Shown: positions 8,869 to 18,728, counted from the stretch's first letter. The stretch: 64,000 nucleotides of DNA from Desertivirga arenae (GCF_017355785.1 NZ_JAFEWE010000006.1:124001-188000), one strand, 5' to 3'. The notes: a model not told the origin generated them from the letters alone. A program made the numbers and translations.

Positions 8869-10647
8869 CTAAAGTTTTAAATGATTGTTATTTAAAGTAC
8901 CATTGGAGTTATCAAGGAAGTACTGCCAGATAGGCCACACTTGCTGTTCGTCTGGATTTTTTAAATACAGGGCGTCCCAATAAGTGTTGACATCAGAACT
9001 TGAAGAAAGCGTCCACGTTTTATTAGTTGTGTAACCGGCCGCTGCTGCTCCTGTTTCTGTATCGCCCGCATTTAAACCGTAAATTTCGACAGTTTCCCCA
9101 TCTGCAGCTGTACGATAATAAATCTTAGTCATTAAGCCCTGGTACTTTCCTGTTCTGGTTTCCAACTGTTGGAGCTTCTGTTTTGCCTCTGCAAGTTTTG
9201 TCCCTAGTAAATTCCAACGAATTAGATCTGCCTTTCTAAGCATCTCGCCTGTAAACTCCAGAGCTCTCTCGTCAACAATAGCATTGAAGAATGAAGACTT
9301 TGAAGCCGTAGCCTGAGCCATATAGTTGGTAACTTTCGCTGGACTGTTAGGAAAAGCCCTCTCCCTAATCATTTTCAAGTAAGGTGCTGCTGCTGCGGGT
9401 CCATCCAGCTCATTGATTGCCTCTGCTGCCATTAAGATGACGTCCGAATAACGCATATACATCCAGTTTAACCCGTCATCGTTACTAGAAGTAACTCTTC
9501 TCTTCATCCACTCATAACGATATTTTCCAAAATACCAGCGGCTTAAAGCGGTAGGAACCTGAATACCATTTGTCCATTCATAAGGAACAACTGAAACATC
9601 ACGACGTACATCATCCTTATCATATTCATACCACATGATTGGGTTAGGACCATCAGTCCCACCTTTGTTTTGAGCAGTATATTTATCTATTGTCGTATGT
9701 TTTACTCCTAAATCAAAAGTCACACGACCACGGCCCTCAGCAAATGGAATTTCCCATATTGATTCTTGACCAGCAGTAACAACTTCCTGATTTAGATTAG
9801 TGAAAACTTCTTTAAAACCTAACAGCTTTAATTTTCCGCTGTTAATGATATCCAAACATTCCTTCTTAGCAATGGCATACATCTTATCGCGAGTTAGTTC
9901 AGGATCATTACTTAATCGCACAGTTCCATCAAGTCTTTGAGCATAACCTCCAGCTGCTAACGCCAAGCGTGCTCTAAGGCCTTTAGCAAAAGCTTTATTA
10001 ACTCTCTCTACAGTTGATGTAGTAGCTGTTTCATTAGGCCATGGAAGCAAAGACGCAGCCTCGTCCAAATCTGCCAAAAGCTGTTTATAGATCGCATCCC
10101 GATCACTTCTGGGAAGGTAAACAGTTTGGGTGGTCATTGGCTCAAAACGTGCAGGCACATCTCCCCAACCTTTTATTAGGTCATTATAAAGAACAGCACG
10201 CAGAGTCAATGCCTCTCCTAATAGCTGTGCCAGTGCGGGGTTATTTTGAACATTTCCATATTTACGTAAACCAGCTATAGCTAAGTTGGAACGCTCTATA
10301 GCTTCATAAAATACAGCCCAAGCATTATTGTCTGTATTCATTTGACTATTATTTGCATTGGTGTTATAGTTAGCTAACCGAGATTTTTCATCAGCAGTAC
10401 TTTTCAAACTGTTATAAACCTCAACATCAGTATTTATCCCATAGTTTACCAGGTAGCGTCCACGATAAGAGTTAGTTTCACCAAAAGAATGGAGAATACC
10501 AACAATACTTCCCTGAGCCAAACTTGGATCAGAGAAAATTACAGATTCGTCCAGGGTTGATTGGGCTGGAGCATCCAGCATATCTTTACAGCCTGAGGTA
10601 ACGCCCAGAACTGATGCTAGTGTTATTATTGTTATAAATCGTTTCAT
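8869..10647 (-). CDS. SusD/RagB-family nutrient-binding outer-membrane lipoprotein, 592 aa
   Basis: Lipobox VTSGC (C20) and a SusD-like layout: N-terminal helical TPR-like half (LGEALTLRAVLYNDLIKGWGDVP) and the C-terminal signature VDERALEFTGEMLRKADLIRWN. SusD proteins sit on the cell surface over the SusC barrel and capture glycans before import. It lies 18 bases after susC and 16 before the beta-helix lipoprotein gene, so the three are one operon. The glycan cannot be read from sequence; the neighbouring beta-helix protein hints at a pectin-like or other uronic substrate, which is inference. Confidence 0.95.
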   Translation of the reverse strand: MKRFITIITLASVLGVTSGCKDMLDAPAQSTLDESVIFSDPSLAQGSIVGILHSFGETNSYRGRYLVNYGINTDVEVYNSLKSTADEKSRLANYNTNANNSQMNTDNNAWAVFYEAIERSNLAIAGLRKYGNVQNNPALAQLLGEALTLRAVLYNDLIKGWGDVPARFEPMTTQTVYLPRSDRDAIYKQLLADLDEAASLLPWPNETATTSTVERVNKAFAKGLRARLALAAGGYAQRLDGTVRLSNDPELTRDKMYAIAKKECLDIINSGKLKLLGFKEVFTNLNQEVVTAGQESIWEIPFAEGRGRVTFDLGVKHTTIDKYTAQNKGGTDGPNPIMWYEYDKDDVRRDVSVVPYEWTNGIQVPTALSRWYFGKYRYEWMKRRVTSSNDDGLNWMYMRYSDVILMAAEAINELDGPAAAAPYLKMIRERAFPNSPAKVTNYMAQATASKSSFFNAIVDERALEFTGEMLRKADLIRWNLLGTKLAEAKQKLQQLETRTGKYQGLMTKIYYRTAADGETVEIYGLNAGDTETGAAAAGYTTNKTWTLSSSSDVNTYWDALYLKNPDEQQVWPIWQYFLDNSNGTLNNNHLKL

Positions 10648-10665
10648 TTTAATTTCGTCTGTCGT

Positions 10666-13600
10666 TTAGAAATTAACATTTAATCCAAATACATAAGATT
10701 TACTTTTTGGATAAGCAGAATAGTCTACGCCTGGAGTCAAAGGAGTTTGACGACGAGTAGAAACTTCTGGATCAAAACCTGTATAATCTGTGAATAATAG
10801 AAGATTATATCCAGAAGCATAAATTCTTGCATTTTTAATTCCAATATGAGAGATAAGCTTTTTAGGAAGGCTATAACCCAAGGTAACAGTACCCAATCTT
10901 AAGAACGAAGCATCTTCAACAGCCCAGTCCGTAAAAACGTATCTGCTCATATAAGGAGACCATAGAGTTGTATTAGCATTCATTGCAGTAAGCTCGGCTG
11001 GATCGTTGCTGATTGTACCGTCCTCACGGAGATTGTTCCAACGCTGCCCGCTCTCCATTATCGAAAGCATATTTCTTGAACTATACTGACTTGTTGAGGT
11101 GTATTCAATTTTATTTGCGTTATACACATCATTTCCATAGCTCCAGTTCCAGTAAGTTGCAAAATCAAAGCTTTTGTACCTTGCGTTAATATTAAATCCG
11201 CCAACATTAAGAGGATTTGCATTGCCGATTACTTTTCGATCTGACAAATCAATCTTTCCATCGTTGTTCAAGTCTTTCAATTTGAGACTACCGGGTCTAA
11301 TAGTACCAACTACTGTCGTGGCGTCAGCAACACCACTGTTCAAATTCCAGCGGTTTGAGGCGAAGCCAGAAAAATCAGAAACTTCGTACCTACCGTCACT
11401 CACATAGCCGTACATATTGCCAATAGGACTTCCTGGTTCAACTAGATAATCTACTCCAACTGCGGTAGAAGCCCAACCAGAACCCTGAGAAATATTTTGA
11501 ACGCCGCCCAGAGAAACAACTTTATTTTTATTAGCACTGATATTCGCACTGATAGTCAGGTCAAAATCTTTTTTTCTTATGGCACTCCAATTTAGCGATG
11601 CCTCCCAGCCTTTATTCTCAGTCTGACCAATATTCTGATACTGACCAGTATAACCTCCAGAAAGAGGGAATAACATTAACAGATCTTTTGTACTGTTTTT
11701 ATAGGCTTCCAGTGTACCTGACAATTTCGAATTAAACAAAGTGAAATCCGCTCCTAGGTTTCTAGTAATATTAGTTTCCCACTTTAACTCAGGATTTGGA
11801 AGGATTTTGGAAGGGGCCCAGAAGCTAGTTGCTCCATTTACATAAGAAGTATTGGTACTTGAATAAACAGTTGTTCCTTGACCCGAAAGAATATCATTAT
11901 TTCCAACCGCTCCATAACTAGCTCTCAATTTCAAATCATTTAACCATGATTTTGTCACTTTCATGAAATCTTCATCTGAAATTCTCCATCCAGCAGAAAC
12001 TCCTGGGAAATAACCATACTGATTTTTTAGGAATTTCGAAGACCCATCAGCTCTAAAAGTCGCGCTAAAAAGATATCTACTTTTATAATCGTAATTTGCA
12101 CGAGTAAATACAGAGAACAGCTTATCCTCAAAACCATAATTATTATTGATTGAAAAGGCATCTTTCCCCTGTGTGGTCAACTTCCTGGCATTATTAAAAG
12201 TAAAGGTAGCTGGGAATCCGTGAACGACATTCGTTAAATCAATTGAAGATGTTTTAATGAATTCCTGTCCCACTAGCCAGGTCAGATTATGATCTTTATT
12301 CAAATATTTCTTCAAGTCAAGATTCAAGGTATTGGTGTTTCTAATTCCATTACGATTTGTATTTGTAAGAGTCAGAGCTGGAAACCCTTGATTGGTACTC
12401 GTTGGAACATTTGTAACATAATACGTTGTTCTTCCATAAAACCGATCTTGGTCATTGCGATAGCCGTCATATGCAAATTCAGATCTAAACCTCAATACCT
12501 TGTTTGGATCATAATTTACAGCAGCACTTAAGTTATACGTTTTGCGATGAACAAATTGATCATTGTCTGTAATTGAAACAATCGGGTTGTAAAGATTGAA
12601 ATCTGGGTCAGTTTCTGTTGAGTTTGATAAACCAGCAACTGGAATTGCAGGGTAAATCATTACATTTTTCAATCTTGAATCTGCTGATGAAACTTCTCTT
12701 TGCTCATTTGCTCCCGCGCCTTCTGTTTTAATATCTGCATAACGAAAACCTAAATCCAAGGATAATTTATCGTATAATTTCTGATTTAATTTAAAGTTCG
12801 CATTATGGCGCTCAAATCCAGATAAAAGCATAATTGCTTTGTCCTTAACATAACTATGACTTACGCTGAATTTGGTTTTATCTGTACCGCCAGAAATGGT
12901 TAAGTTTTGATTATAAGTAGTACCAGTCCGACCAAAAACAATATCCTGCCAGTCATTGGTTGGAACGTTTTTATAAAGATCCATATCCTGGTAATTTCCA
13001 AAATACTTTGTATAGTCAGTAATACTATTATCAAGCAAGGCGCGCTCATACTGCCACTTGGTGTAATCGTAAGGAGATATCAAATCCAACTTATTTGCTA
13101 GTTGTTTAGTTCCTCCGAAAACAGAATAAGAAACGCTAGTCTTACCGCTTTTACCACTTTTAGTAGTAATTAGCACTACACCATTACCACCTCTGGAACC
13201 ATAAATTGCGGTAGATGATGCATCCTTCAAAACAGTCATTGACTCGATATCAGTTGGAGCAATATCAGGCATTGAGGTATATTGGAAACCGTCAACAACA
13301 AATAATGGAGAACTACTTTGGGTAATTGATGCCCCGCCTCTCACACGAATAGTCATCTCAGCATCTGGCGAACCTTCGGTTGTTGTTATTTGAACCCCGG
13401 AAACGCGACCTTGCATGGCTTGCAGTGCTGAAGAAACTGGAGCAGCCGCAATTACATCAGAGTTAATTGTAGCAACCGCTCCTGTCAGGTCTTTCTTTTT
13501 TGCAGTTCCGTAACCTACCACAACAACAGCATCGAGTTCTGTCGACGATTCTTCAAGCGTCACAGAAATCTTCGACTGCTGACTAACAGAAACCTCTTTA

Positions 13601-13839
13601 GTTTTAAATCCTACATATTTAAAAACTAAAACATGGCTGCCTGTCGAAGGAACATTTATTTTAAAATTACCGTTGACATCTGTACTAACGCCAGTATTAG
13701 CTCCTTTTAAGCCCACACTTACGCCAATAAGGGTTTCCCCTTTTTTGTCAACTACCTTACCCGTTACTTGCCGGGTTTGTGCAAACGCTGTTACCATGAA
13801 GGCGAACAGACCACACAACAATAGTATTGCTTTCCTCAT
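10666..13839 (-). CDS. SusC/RagA-family TonB-linked outer-membrane transporter, 1057 aa
   Basis: Signal peptide (residues 1-20, ending FAQ), then a CarboxypepD_reg-like beta-sandwich (VTGKVVDKKGETLIGVSV, about 24-100), a TonB-dependent plug domain (about 115-225, LKDASSTAIYGSRGGNGV, the usual SusC plug signature) and a large beta-barrel ending in the aromatic SYVFGLNVNF. It imports oligosaccharides across the outer membrane using TonB energy, paired with the downstream SusD. First gene of a three-gene operon with a 530-base upstream gap. No STN domain, so there is no sign of FecR/ECF anti-sigma signalling. Confidence 0.96.
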   Translation of the reverse strand: MRKAILLLCGLFAFMVTAFAQTRQVTGKVVDKKGETLIGVSVGLKGANTGVSTDVNGNFKINVPSTGSHVLVFKYVGFKTKEVSVSQQSKISVTLEESSTELDAVVVVGYGTAKKKDLTGAVATINSDVIAAAPVSSALQAMQGRVSGVQITTTEGSPDAEMTIRVRGGASITQSSSPLFVVDGFQYTSMPDIAPTDIESMTVLKDASSTAIYGSRGGNGVVLITTKSGKSGKTSVSYSVFGGTKQLANKLDLISPYDYTKWQYERALLDNSITDYTKYFGNYQDMDLYKNVPTNDWQDIVFGRTGTTYNQNLTISGGTDKTKFSVSHSYVKDKAIMLLSGFERHNANFKLNQKLYDKLSLDLGFRYADIKTEGAGANEQREVSSADSRLKNVMIYPAIPVAGLSNSTETDPDFNLYNPIVSITDNDQFVHRKTYNLSAAVNYDPNKVLRFRSEFAYDGYRNDQDRFYGRTTYYVTNVPTSTNQGFPALTLTNTNRNGIRNTNTLNLDLKKYLNKDHNLTWLVGQEFIKTSSIDLTNVVHGFPATFTFNNARKLTTQGKDAFSINNNYGFEDKLFSVFTRANYDYKSRYLFSATFRADGSSKFLKNQYGYFPGVSAGWRISDEDFMKVTKSWLNDLKLRASYGAVGNNDILSGQGTTVYSSTNTSYVNGATSFWAPSKILPNPELKWETNITRNLGADFTLFNSKLSGTLEAYKNSTKDLLMLFPLSGGYTGQYQNIGQTENKGWEASLNWSAIRKKDFDLTISANISANKNKVVSLGGVQNISQGSGWASTAVGVDYLVEPGSPIGNMYGYVSDGRYEVSDFSGFASNRWNLNSGVADATTVVGTIRPGSLKLKDLNNDGKIDLSDRKVIGNANPLNVGGFNINARYKSFDFATYWNWSYGNDVYNANKIEYTSTSQYSSRNMLSIMESGQRWNNLREDGTISNDPAELTAMNANTTLWSPYMSRYVFTDWAVEDASFLRLGTVTLGYSLPKKLISHIGIKNARIYASGYNLLLFTDYTGFDPEVSTRRQTPLTPGVDYSAYPKSKSYVFGLNVNF

Positions 13840-13861
13840 AAAAAATATAAATATTAACTTT

Positions 13862-14369
13862 TAGGTTTATTAAGAATTTATTCTAATTTTCCTTTTCTTG
13901 TCGGCGGTAGAGACAATACTCTTCCACCCCACTTTTGTGGTATTTTTTGTTTAAATGTTTTGATTATTTAAGGGCTACAGCTCTTAATTGGTTGAATCAA
14001 GAACAATGTTACGCACTTTCGTCACAAAAAAAATACTACGCTTTATAAATATTTGTGCAATCGTTGCCGGGAACGATTTCACCTTTCATGGCAGGATGAT
14101 AACACTTGTTAACGTCCTGAATCGTCCTGTTTGCTTATGTCAAAATCTATCCATTCACTCTTTCCTCAAAAAGCATTAATTAAAAAATCAGGAAATTACA
14201 CGGGAAATGAATCAGCATTAATTTATCGTTCCAACCCAGCGTTATCCAACCCCACATCTACGTTTTATTAGGTAACAAAGTTACCGCAAAAACCAGATAA
14301 AAAAACTGTTTTAACAATTATTACAATGTTCTGTTAATACAAAATAAACACACAAAACTTAGATATATT
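13862..14369. other. Intergenic region between divergent susC and a secreted-protein gene
   Basis: About 500 AT-rich bases. A 63-codon open frame at 13988-14179 has no signal or family resemblance and I do not accept it as a gene. The region presumably holds the divergent promoters of susC and the gene at 14370. I found no clear TTG/TAnnTTTG pair, hairpin or repeat in it. Confidence 0.5.
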
Positions 14370-14918
14370 ATGAGAAATTTATTTTTTTGTTTACTGCTCG
14401 CTATTGCGGTAAATATTGATTCAAAAGCACAAATTAATGTTAATATAAATCTTGGGTCTCAACCCTCCTGGGGCCCCGCCGGCTACAATCATGTAGACTA
14501 TTATTATTTGCCTGATATAGAAAGCTATTACTATGTTCCCAAGAGGCAGTTCATCTATTTAAATAACGGCCAATGGGTATTTGCCAATGCTTTGCCCTCC
14601 CGTTATCAGGGTTACAATTTATTCAATGGATACAAAGTGGTAATTAACAGACCCACCCCTTACCTTCAGTTTCAGGAAGACCGAGTGAAATATGTGGGCT
14701 ATAAAAACAAAAAGGGTGCTCAGGTTACCATAAGGCAAAAGAATGCTGGAAATAGAGTTGCCGGAAACAATTCAAAAGGAGGTGGTTCGAAAACAAAAGC
14801 AGGAGGAGTAGCAAGTTTTAAGTCTCACGGAAACGGCAATAAAGGAGGAATTGGCGGCGGACAGGGGAATGGAAACGGTGGAGGTAAAGGTAATGGCGGA
14901 GGTAAAGGCAAACATTGA
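14370..14918 (+). CDS. Secreted conserved-type protein with Gly/Lys-rich tail, 182 aa
   Basis: Signal peptide (residues 1-20, ending SKAQ) and a short Tyr-rich globular part (YYYLPDIESYYYVPKRQFIYLNNGQW) ending near residue 125. A low-complexity basic tail of Gly, Asn and Lys (repeating GGGKGNGGGKGKH-like runs) fills residues 130-182. The Tyr-rich part resembles small exported proteins frequent in Sphingobacteriaceae. The flexible cationic tail could bind polysaccharide, nucleic acid or envelope polymers. Function unknown. Monocistronic, closed by a strong hairpin. Confidence 0.7.
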   Translation: MRNLFFCLLLAIAVNIDSKAQINVNINLGSQPSWGPAGYNHVDYYYLPDIESYYYVPKRQFIYLNNGQWVFANALPSRYQGYNLFNGYKVVINRPTPYLQFQEDRVKYVGYKNKKGAQVTIRQKNAGNRVAGNNSKGGGSKTKAGGVASFKSHGNGNKGGIGGGQGNGNGGGKGNGGGKGKH

Positions 14919-14937
14919 TCTTTCAAAACCGGATAAC

Positions 14938-14969
14938 AAAGAAGCCACTTTTATTAAAGTGGCTTCTTT
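14938..14969. terminator. Bidirectional terminator
   Basis: Perfect 14-bp stem AAAGAAGCCACTTT/AAAGTGGCTTCTTT (14938-14951, 14956-14969) with a 4-nt loop and flanking A/T runs, between convergent genes ending at 14918 and 14974. Confidence 0.9.
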
Positions 14970-14973
14970 TATT

Positions 14974-15453
14974 TTAAACCCATAAATAAGGATGATTGTC
15001 CGTCTGCTTATTAAGGCGTTCTTCAATTTTCTTGGCTGCATACGACGCTATAATCCCACCAAATAAATAAAAGCTGGTTGTAAGTAATTGCGTTTTAAGA
15101 GTTTTATTACTATGTACCGGATTTAGGCCCAATTGCTGAGGCAGGAATAGAGCACCGAGTCCTGCTAACAATCCAAGCGCAGTTCCCTTAGGTAATACAT
15201 ATTTTTTTCTTCCGGCAGCTGCAAGACTATAATAAAAGGTATTACTAATGATATCCCCTGCAAGGGTTAATTTATACAAATTATCATCTTCGGGCACAGG
15301 CTGACCGGCTTTATTTAAACCTTTTGATAAAGCATCCATTCCCATCAAGTCCATTCTTGGCGCATCTTTATCAAATCGCCTGGTCACTTCATGTAATAAA
15401 TTGAGGGCAGTAGCTCCCGCTAATCCTCCTCCAATAGCTGACAATATCCTCAT
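14974..15453 (-). CDS. Small membrane protein of unknown function, 159 aa
   Basis: Glycine-rich N-terminal segment (ILSAIGGGLAGATALNLLHE) and later hydrophobic helices (ALGLLAGLGALFLPQQLGL, about residues 92-110, and LLTTSFYLFGGIIASYAA, about 123-140) predict an integral membrane protein with 2-4 segments. No catalytic motif. It lies 36 bases downstream of cysM on the same strand, so it may be co-transcribed with cysE-cysM, but nothing ties it to cysteine synthesis. Conserved-looking sequence, function unknown. Confidence 0.65.
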   Translation of the reverse strand: MRILSAIGGGLAGATALNLLHEVTRRFDKDAPRMDLMGMDALSKGLNKAGQPVPEDDNLYKLTLAGDIISNTFYYSLAAAGRKKYVLPKGTALGLLAGLGALFLPQQLGLNPVHSNKTLKTQLLTTSFYLFGGIIASYAAKKIEERLNKQTDNHPYLWV

Positions 15454-15489
15454 ATCAAATAAAAGAGAATATTGGAAGTATTGTTTAAA

Positions 15490-16362
15490 TTAACCGAACA
15501 AATCGCTGCTCAGATACCTATCGCCCCTATCGCAAACTATAAATACAACCACACCTTTCTCTAGTTCTGATGCAACTTTTAATGCTGCTACGGCTGCTCC
15601 ACCACTACTCATTCCGGCAAAAATCCCTTCAACTTTAGCAAGCTTTCGGGTCATCTCTGTTGCGTCCGCCTGGGAGATGTCTATTACCCTGTCCACTCGT
15701 TGAGGATCGAAGATCTTAGGAAGATATTCAATAGGCCAGCGTCTGATCCCAGGAATAGATGACTCTTCCGTTGGTTGACAGCCGACTATCTGTATAGCCA
15801 AGTTCTTCTCCTTAAAATACATGGAATTTCCCATGATGGTACCGGTAGTTCCCATAGCACTCACAAAGTGCGTGATCTCTCCTTTGGTATCGTTCCAGAT
15901 CTCGGGCCCGGTAGATTTATAATGAGCAAGGTAATTATCAGGGTTAGCGAATTGGTTTAATAAGAAATAGTCTCCGGTAGCTCCCTTCTCCTCTGCATAA
16001 TCCCGGCAAGCTTCAATGCCTTCGAGTAAAGTTACCTTGGCACCGAATGCTTCCATTGTAAGTGTTCTCTCTTTAGTAGAGTTGCTTGGCATTACCAGTT
16101 CAATGTCCAGATCGAATAGTCTGGCAATCATTGCTAAAGCTATTCCTGTATTTCCGCTGGTTGCTTCGATTAATTTTGTTCCAGCTTTAATATCCCCCCT
16201 CTCCAATGCACTTTTTATCATATTCAATGCAGGGCGATCCTTCACACTTCCGCCAGGATTGTTACCTTCGAGCTTCGCGTAAACCCTAACGTTAGGGTTG
16301 GTATTTAATCTGTTTATTTCAACCAGTGGCGTATTGCCCACTAAATCTATAAGTCTGGCCAT
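15490..16362 (-). CDS. cysM: Cysteine synthase B (O-acetylserine sulfhydrylase), 290 aa
   Basis: PLP-dependent beta-replacement enzyme making L-cysteine from O-acetylserine and sulfide (the CysM type may also use thiosulfate). The PLP lysine is K41 in GGSVKDRPA, the phosphate/substrate loop EATSGNTGIALA follows near residue 66, and the PLP-phosphate loop is GTTGT near residue 171. The length (about 290) and the C-terminal VFIVCDRGDRYLSS match CysM rather than CysK. It starts 8 bases after cysE, a classical two-step operon. Cytoplasmic. Confidence 0.93.
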   Translation of the reverse strand: MARLIDLVGNTPLVEINRLNTNPNVRVYAKLEGNNPGGSVKDRPALNMIKSALERGDIKAGTKLIEATSGNTGIALAMIARLFDLDIELVMPSNSTKERTLTMEAFGAKVTLLEGIEACRDYAEEKGATGDYFLLNQFANPDNYLAHYKSTGPEIWNDTKGEITHFVSAMGTTGTIMGNSMYFKEKNLAIQIVGCQPTEESSIPGIRRWPIEYLPKIFDPQRVDRVIDISQADATEMTRKLAKVEGIFAGMSSGGAAVAALKVASELEKGVVVFIVCDRGDRYLSSDLFG

Positions 16363-16370
16363 TGTAGGTT

Positions 16371-17183
16371 TTAATCTTTAACTTGTCTTTCTACCACTTT
16401 TATTCTGGCTTCGTGGTAAACGATAGAATGTGGAGGGAGGGATTTCGTAACCCATACATTGCCTCCAATAATGCTATGATGTCCAATAATAGTTTCACCA
16501 CCCAGGATAGTTGCCCCTGAATAGATCACTACATTATCTTCAACGGTAGGATGCCTTTTTATAGATGCCATTTGCTTTTCCACACTTAAGGCTCCTAGAG
16601 TTACTCCCTGATAGAGTTTTACGTTCTTACCGATCACTGTAGTTTCGCCGATAACGATACCTGTTCCATGATCGATATGGAGATACTCTCCTATATCTGC
16701 TCCTGGATGGATATCAATTCCCGTTTTCGAATGGGCATACTCAGTCAGGATACGTGGGAGTAAAGGAATTTCCAGTTTGTATAATGCATTGGCCAATCGA
16801 TAAAACGATATGGCATAAAACCCGGGATAGGTCCTGATCACTTCGAATTCGCTCTTTGCTGCGGGATCCCCATCCAAGATAGCCCTCACATCAGTATTTA
16901 AAACCCGGTACAACTCAGGAAGGTTCTGAAAAAACAATCCTGCTCTGCGCGAACTATCGCAATCGCGACATGCAGTGGTTGCATCCATAATTTTCTTCAG
17001 CTCATCTTCTAGTCCCCTAAGCTGCAGCTCAATCTCCTTTACTGACGCAAACATCGTTTTCGCTTGTTCAGGATAAAGTAATCTGATCACTCGCAACGCC
17101 CAGGTTGCAATTTCTTCATTAGAAGGAACAGCCTCAATGTGTTGATGCTTATTAAAGATGTATTTGTAGAAGTCCTCGTTCAT
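16371..17183 (-). CDS. cysE: Serine O-acetyltransferase (EpsC/CysE type), 270 aa
   Basis: Makes O-acetylserine from L-serine and acetyl-CoA, the first step of cysteine synthesis. A long helical N-terminal domain (about residues 1-145) precedes the left-handed beta-helix of hexapeptide repeats (IDIHPGADIGEYLHIDHGTG, then VIGETTVIGKNVKLYQGVTLG). HIDHGTG carries the catalytic His pair of the family. N-terminal CRDCDSSRRAG is typical of the EpsC-like long form. Directly upstream of cysM. A regulatory repeat may lie upstream at 17407-17439. Confidence 0.93.
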   Translation of the reverse strand: MNEDFYKYIFNKHQHIEAVPSNEEIATWALRVIRLLYPEQAKTMFASVKEIELQLRGLEDELKKIMDATTACRDCDSSRRAGLFFQNLPELYRVLNTDVRAILDGDPAAKSEFEVIRTYPGFYAISFYRLANALYKLEIPLLPRILTEYAHSKTGIDIHPGADIGEYLHIDHGTGIVIGETTVIGKNVKLYQGVTLGALSVEKQMASIKRHPTVEDNVVIYSGATILGGETIIGHHSIIGGNVWVTKSLPPHSIVYHEARIKVVERQVKD

Positions 17184-17553
17184 ACCAGCAAGCCTAGTCT
17201 CCTCAAAAAAGGCATTTGCAATTTTAGGAAAAAGAATCTTGTTTCTGTGTAAAAATATGTACCAGTATTAATCCGATAAGCTTTAAAGGATTTAGCAACT
17301 GCCAGCCAAATTAACCCTTAGTTAATATGAAAGATTTTAAAAGCAGGATTTAAAAAGGATAGAGGTTCGTTTTATATCCCTGTGGGGATGGCAGTTTATA
17401 CGGGTCTGAATCGGAATTGAATCGTATCTGAATCGTATTTAAGCGGTCGCGTGTATAGTCATGGGAGTGCGTTGGGGTTTATCGCTATAGTTAATTTCCC
17501 TTCTGAATTTTGCTTGAAGATGTGACTAAACCAACAAAATCACTAACAAAGCA
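17184..17553. other. Intergenic region upstream of cysE
   Basis: 370 bases with no credible gene on either strand. It contains an 11-bp direct repeat (listed separately). The threonine aldolase gene ends at its far side and cysE begins at its near side, so it holds the cysE promoter and probably the aldolase 3' end. No strong hairpin was found. Confidence 0.5.
17407..17439. repeat. Three 11-bp direct repeats (TGAATCG core)
   Basis: TGAATCG begins at 17407, 17418 and 17429, an exact 11-base period. The four bases after each core are GAAT, TATC and TATT. An 11-bp period places each copy on the same helix face, as for a regulator binding cooperatively. It lies 220-250 bases upstream of the cysE start. 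Confidence 0.6.
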
Positions 17554-18576
17554 CTAGTGGAATTCCTTTTTTAAACTTGAAATCACCATATCTACGTCTG
17601 AGGCTTTTACCCCTAAATGTGTTACAAGGCGAACGTGTTGAGCTCCAAATGAGGAGGTTCTGATACCATGTTTTTCAAGATGATGTACAAAGCTGTCGGC
17701 AGTTAGGTGACTGTCCAGTTCAGCTATGATTATATTTGTATCTACAGGAAGGACCCTTCTCACTACCGATAGTGATGCAAGTTCTTTACCAATCACCTTC
17801 GCATGTAGGTGATCTTCTTTTAAACGATTTATATGGTGCTCTAAAGCATAAATTCCCGCTGCTGCGAGGTATCCTGCTTGCCTCATCCCTCCCCCCAAAA
17901 CTTTGCGGATCCTTCTTGCCCGTCGGATCAAATCTATATCGCCCAATAATACTGAACCGACAGGAGCTCCTAATCCTTTAGAAAGACATACCGAAATTGT
18001 ATCAAAGAGATGGCCATAATCCTTTGCATGCTCTCCGGTTTCAACCAAAGCATTAAAAATACGGGCACCATCTAAATGCAAAGAGAGCTTTTTCAATTTA
18101 GCCAGGTGATAGATCGGCTCAATCTCATTCAACGTATAATAACTTCCGCCGCCCCTGTTTGCCGTATTTTCGAGCACGATCAATCTGCTAATGGCATGAT
18201 GTATATTATGAGGATTGATATTAAGTTCTATCTGTTCAGCTGTTAAACGACCTCGGTCTCCCTGAATAGTCCTGATAGAAACGCCTGAATTAAAGGCCAT
18301 TCCTCCACCCTCATACAGATATACATGCGAACTCTTGTCACAGATCACTTCATCAAGGGGATTTGTTTGGATCTTAATAGCTATCTGGTTGGTCATTGTG
18401 CCTGAAGGACAGAACAAGGCTGCCTGTTTTCCAAACATATGCGCAAGTTTTTCTTCAAGGGCATTTACGGTCTCGTCCTCTTCATAAACATCATCTCCCA
18501 CCCTTGCTGCAAACATAGCTTCAAGCATCTCTTTGGTAGGTTGCGTTACAGTATCGCTGCGAAGATCAATAGCCAT
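17554..18576 (-). CDS. ltaE: Low-specificity L-threonine aldolase (LtaE-like), 340 aa
   Basis: PLP enzyme cleaving L-threonine or L-allo-threonine to glycine and acetaldehyde. The N-terminus MAIDLRSDTVTQPT is the family signature and the PLP lysine lies in SVCLSKGLGAPVG (about residue 200). HLDGARIFNA carries the cofactor Asp. I place the start at the ATG at 18576; the upstream TTG at 18582 would add only two residues. It sits upstream of cysE on the same strand but 370 bases away, so probably an independent unit. Confidence 0.92.
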   Translation of the reverse strand: MAIDLRSDTVTQPTKEMLEAMFAARVGDDVYEEDETVNALEEKLAHMFGKQAALFCPSGTMTNQIAIKIQTNPLDEVICDKSSHVYLYEGGGMAFNSGVSIRTIQGDRGRLTAEQIELNINPHNIHHAISRLIVLENTANRGGGSYYTLNEIEPIYHLAKLKKLSLHLDGARIFNALVETGEHAKDYGHLFDTISVCLSKGLGAPVGSVLLGDIDLIRRARRIRKVLGGGMRQAGYLAAAGIYALEHHINRLKEDHLHAKVIGKELASLSVVRRVLPVDTNIIIAELDSHLTADSFVHHLEKHGIRTSSFGAQHVRLVTHLGVKASDVDMVISSLKKEFH

Positions 18577-18728
18577 AATCAAATTAACATATTTATACGG
18601 AGAGAAGCAGCATTTTCAAGACAAATTAATTTCAGAAAGCTGCTTAAGTAATTTCTTAAAACAATAAAGCTGATATGGCACTTAAAGTTTTCAGGTTTTT
18701 TTTACATTAGCTATCTAAATTATAAGAA

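Noticed and set aside
13988-14179. 63-codon open frame between susC and the secreted-protein gene
   Set aside because: No signal, no family resemblance, unusual composition (runs of Leu/Phe and Cys) and no promoter or ribosome-binding context; likely chance.
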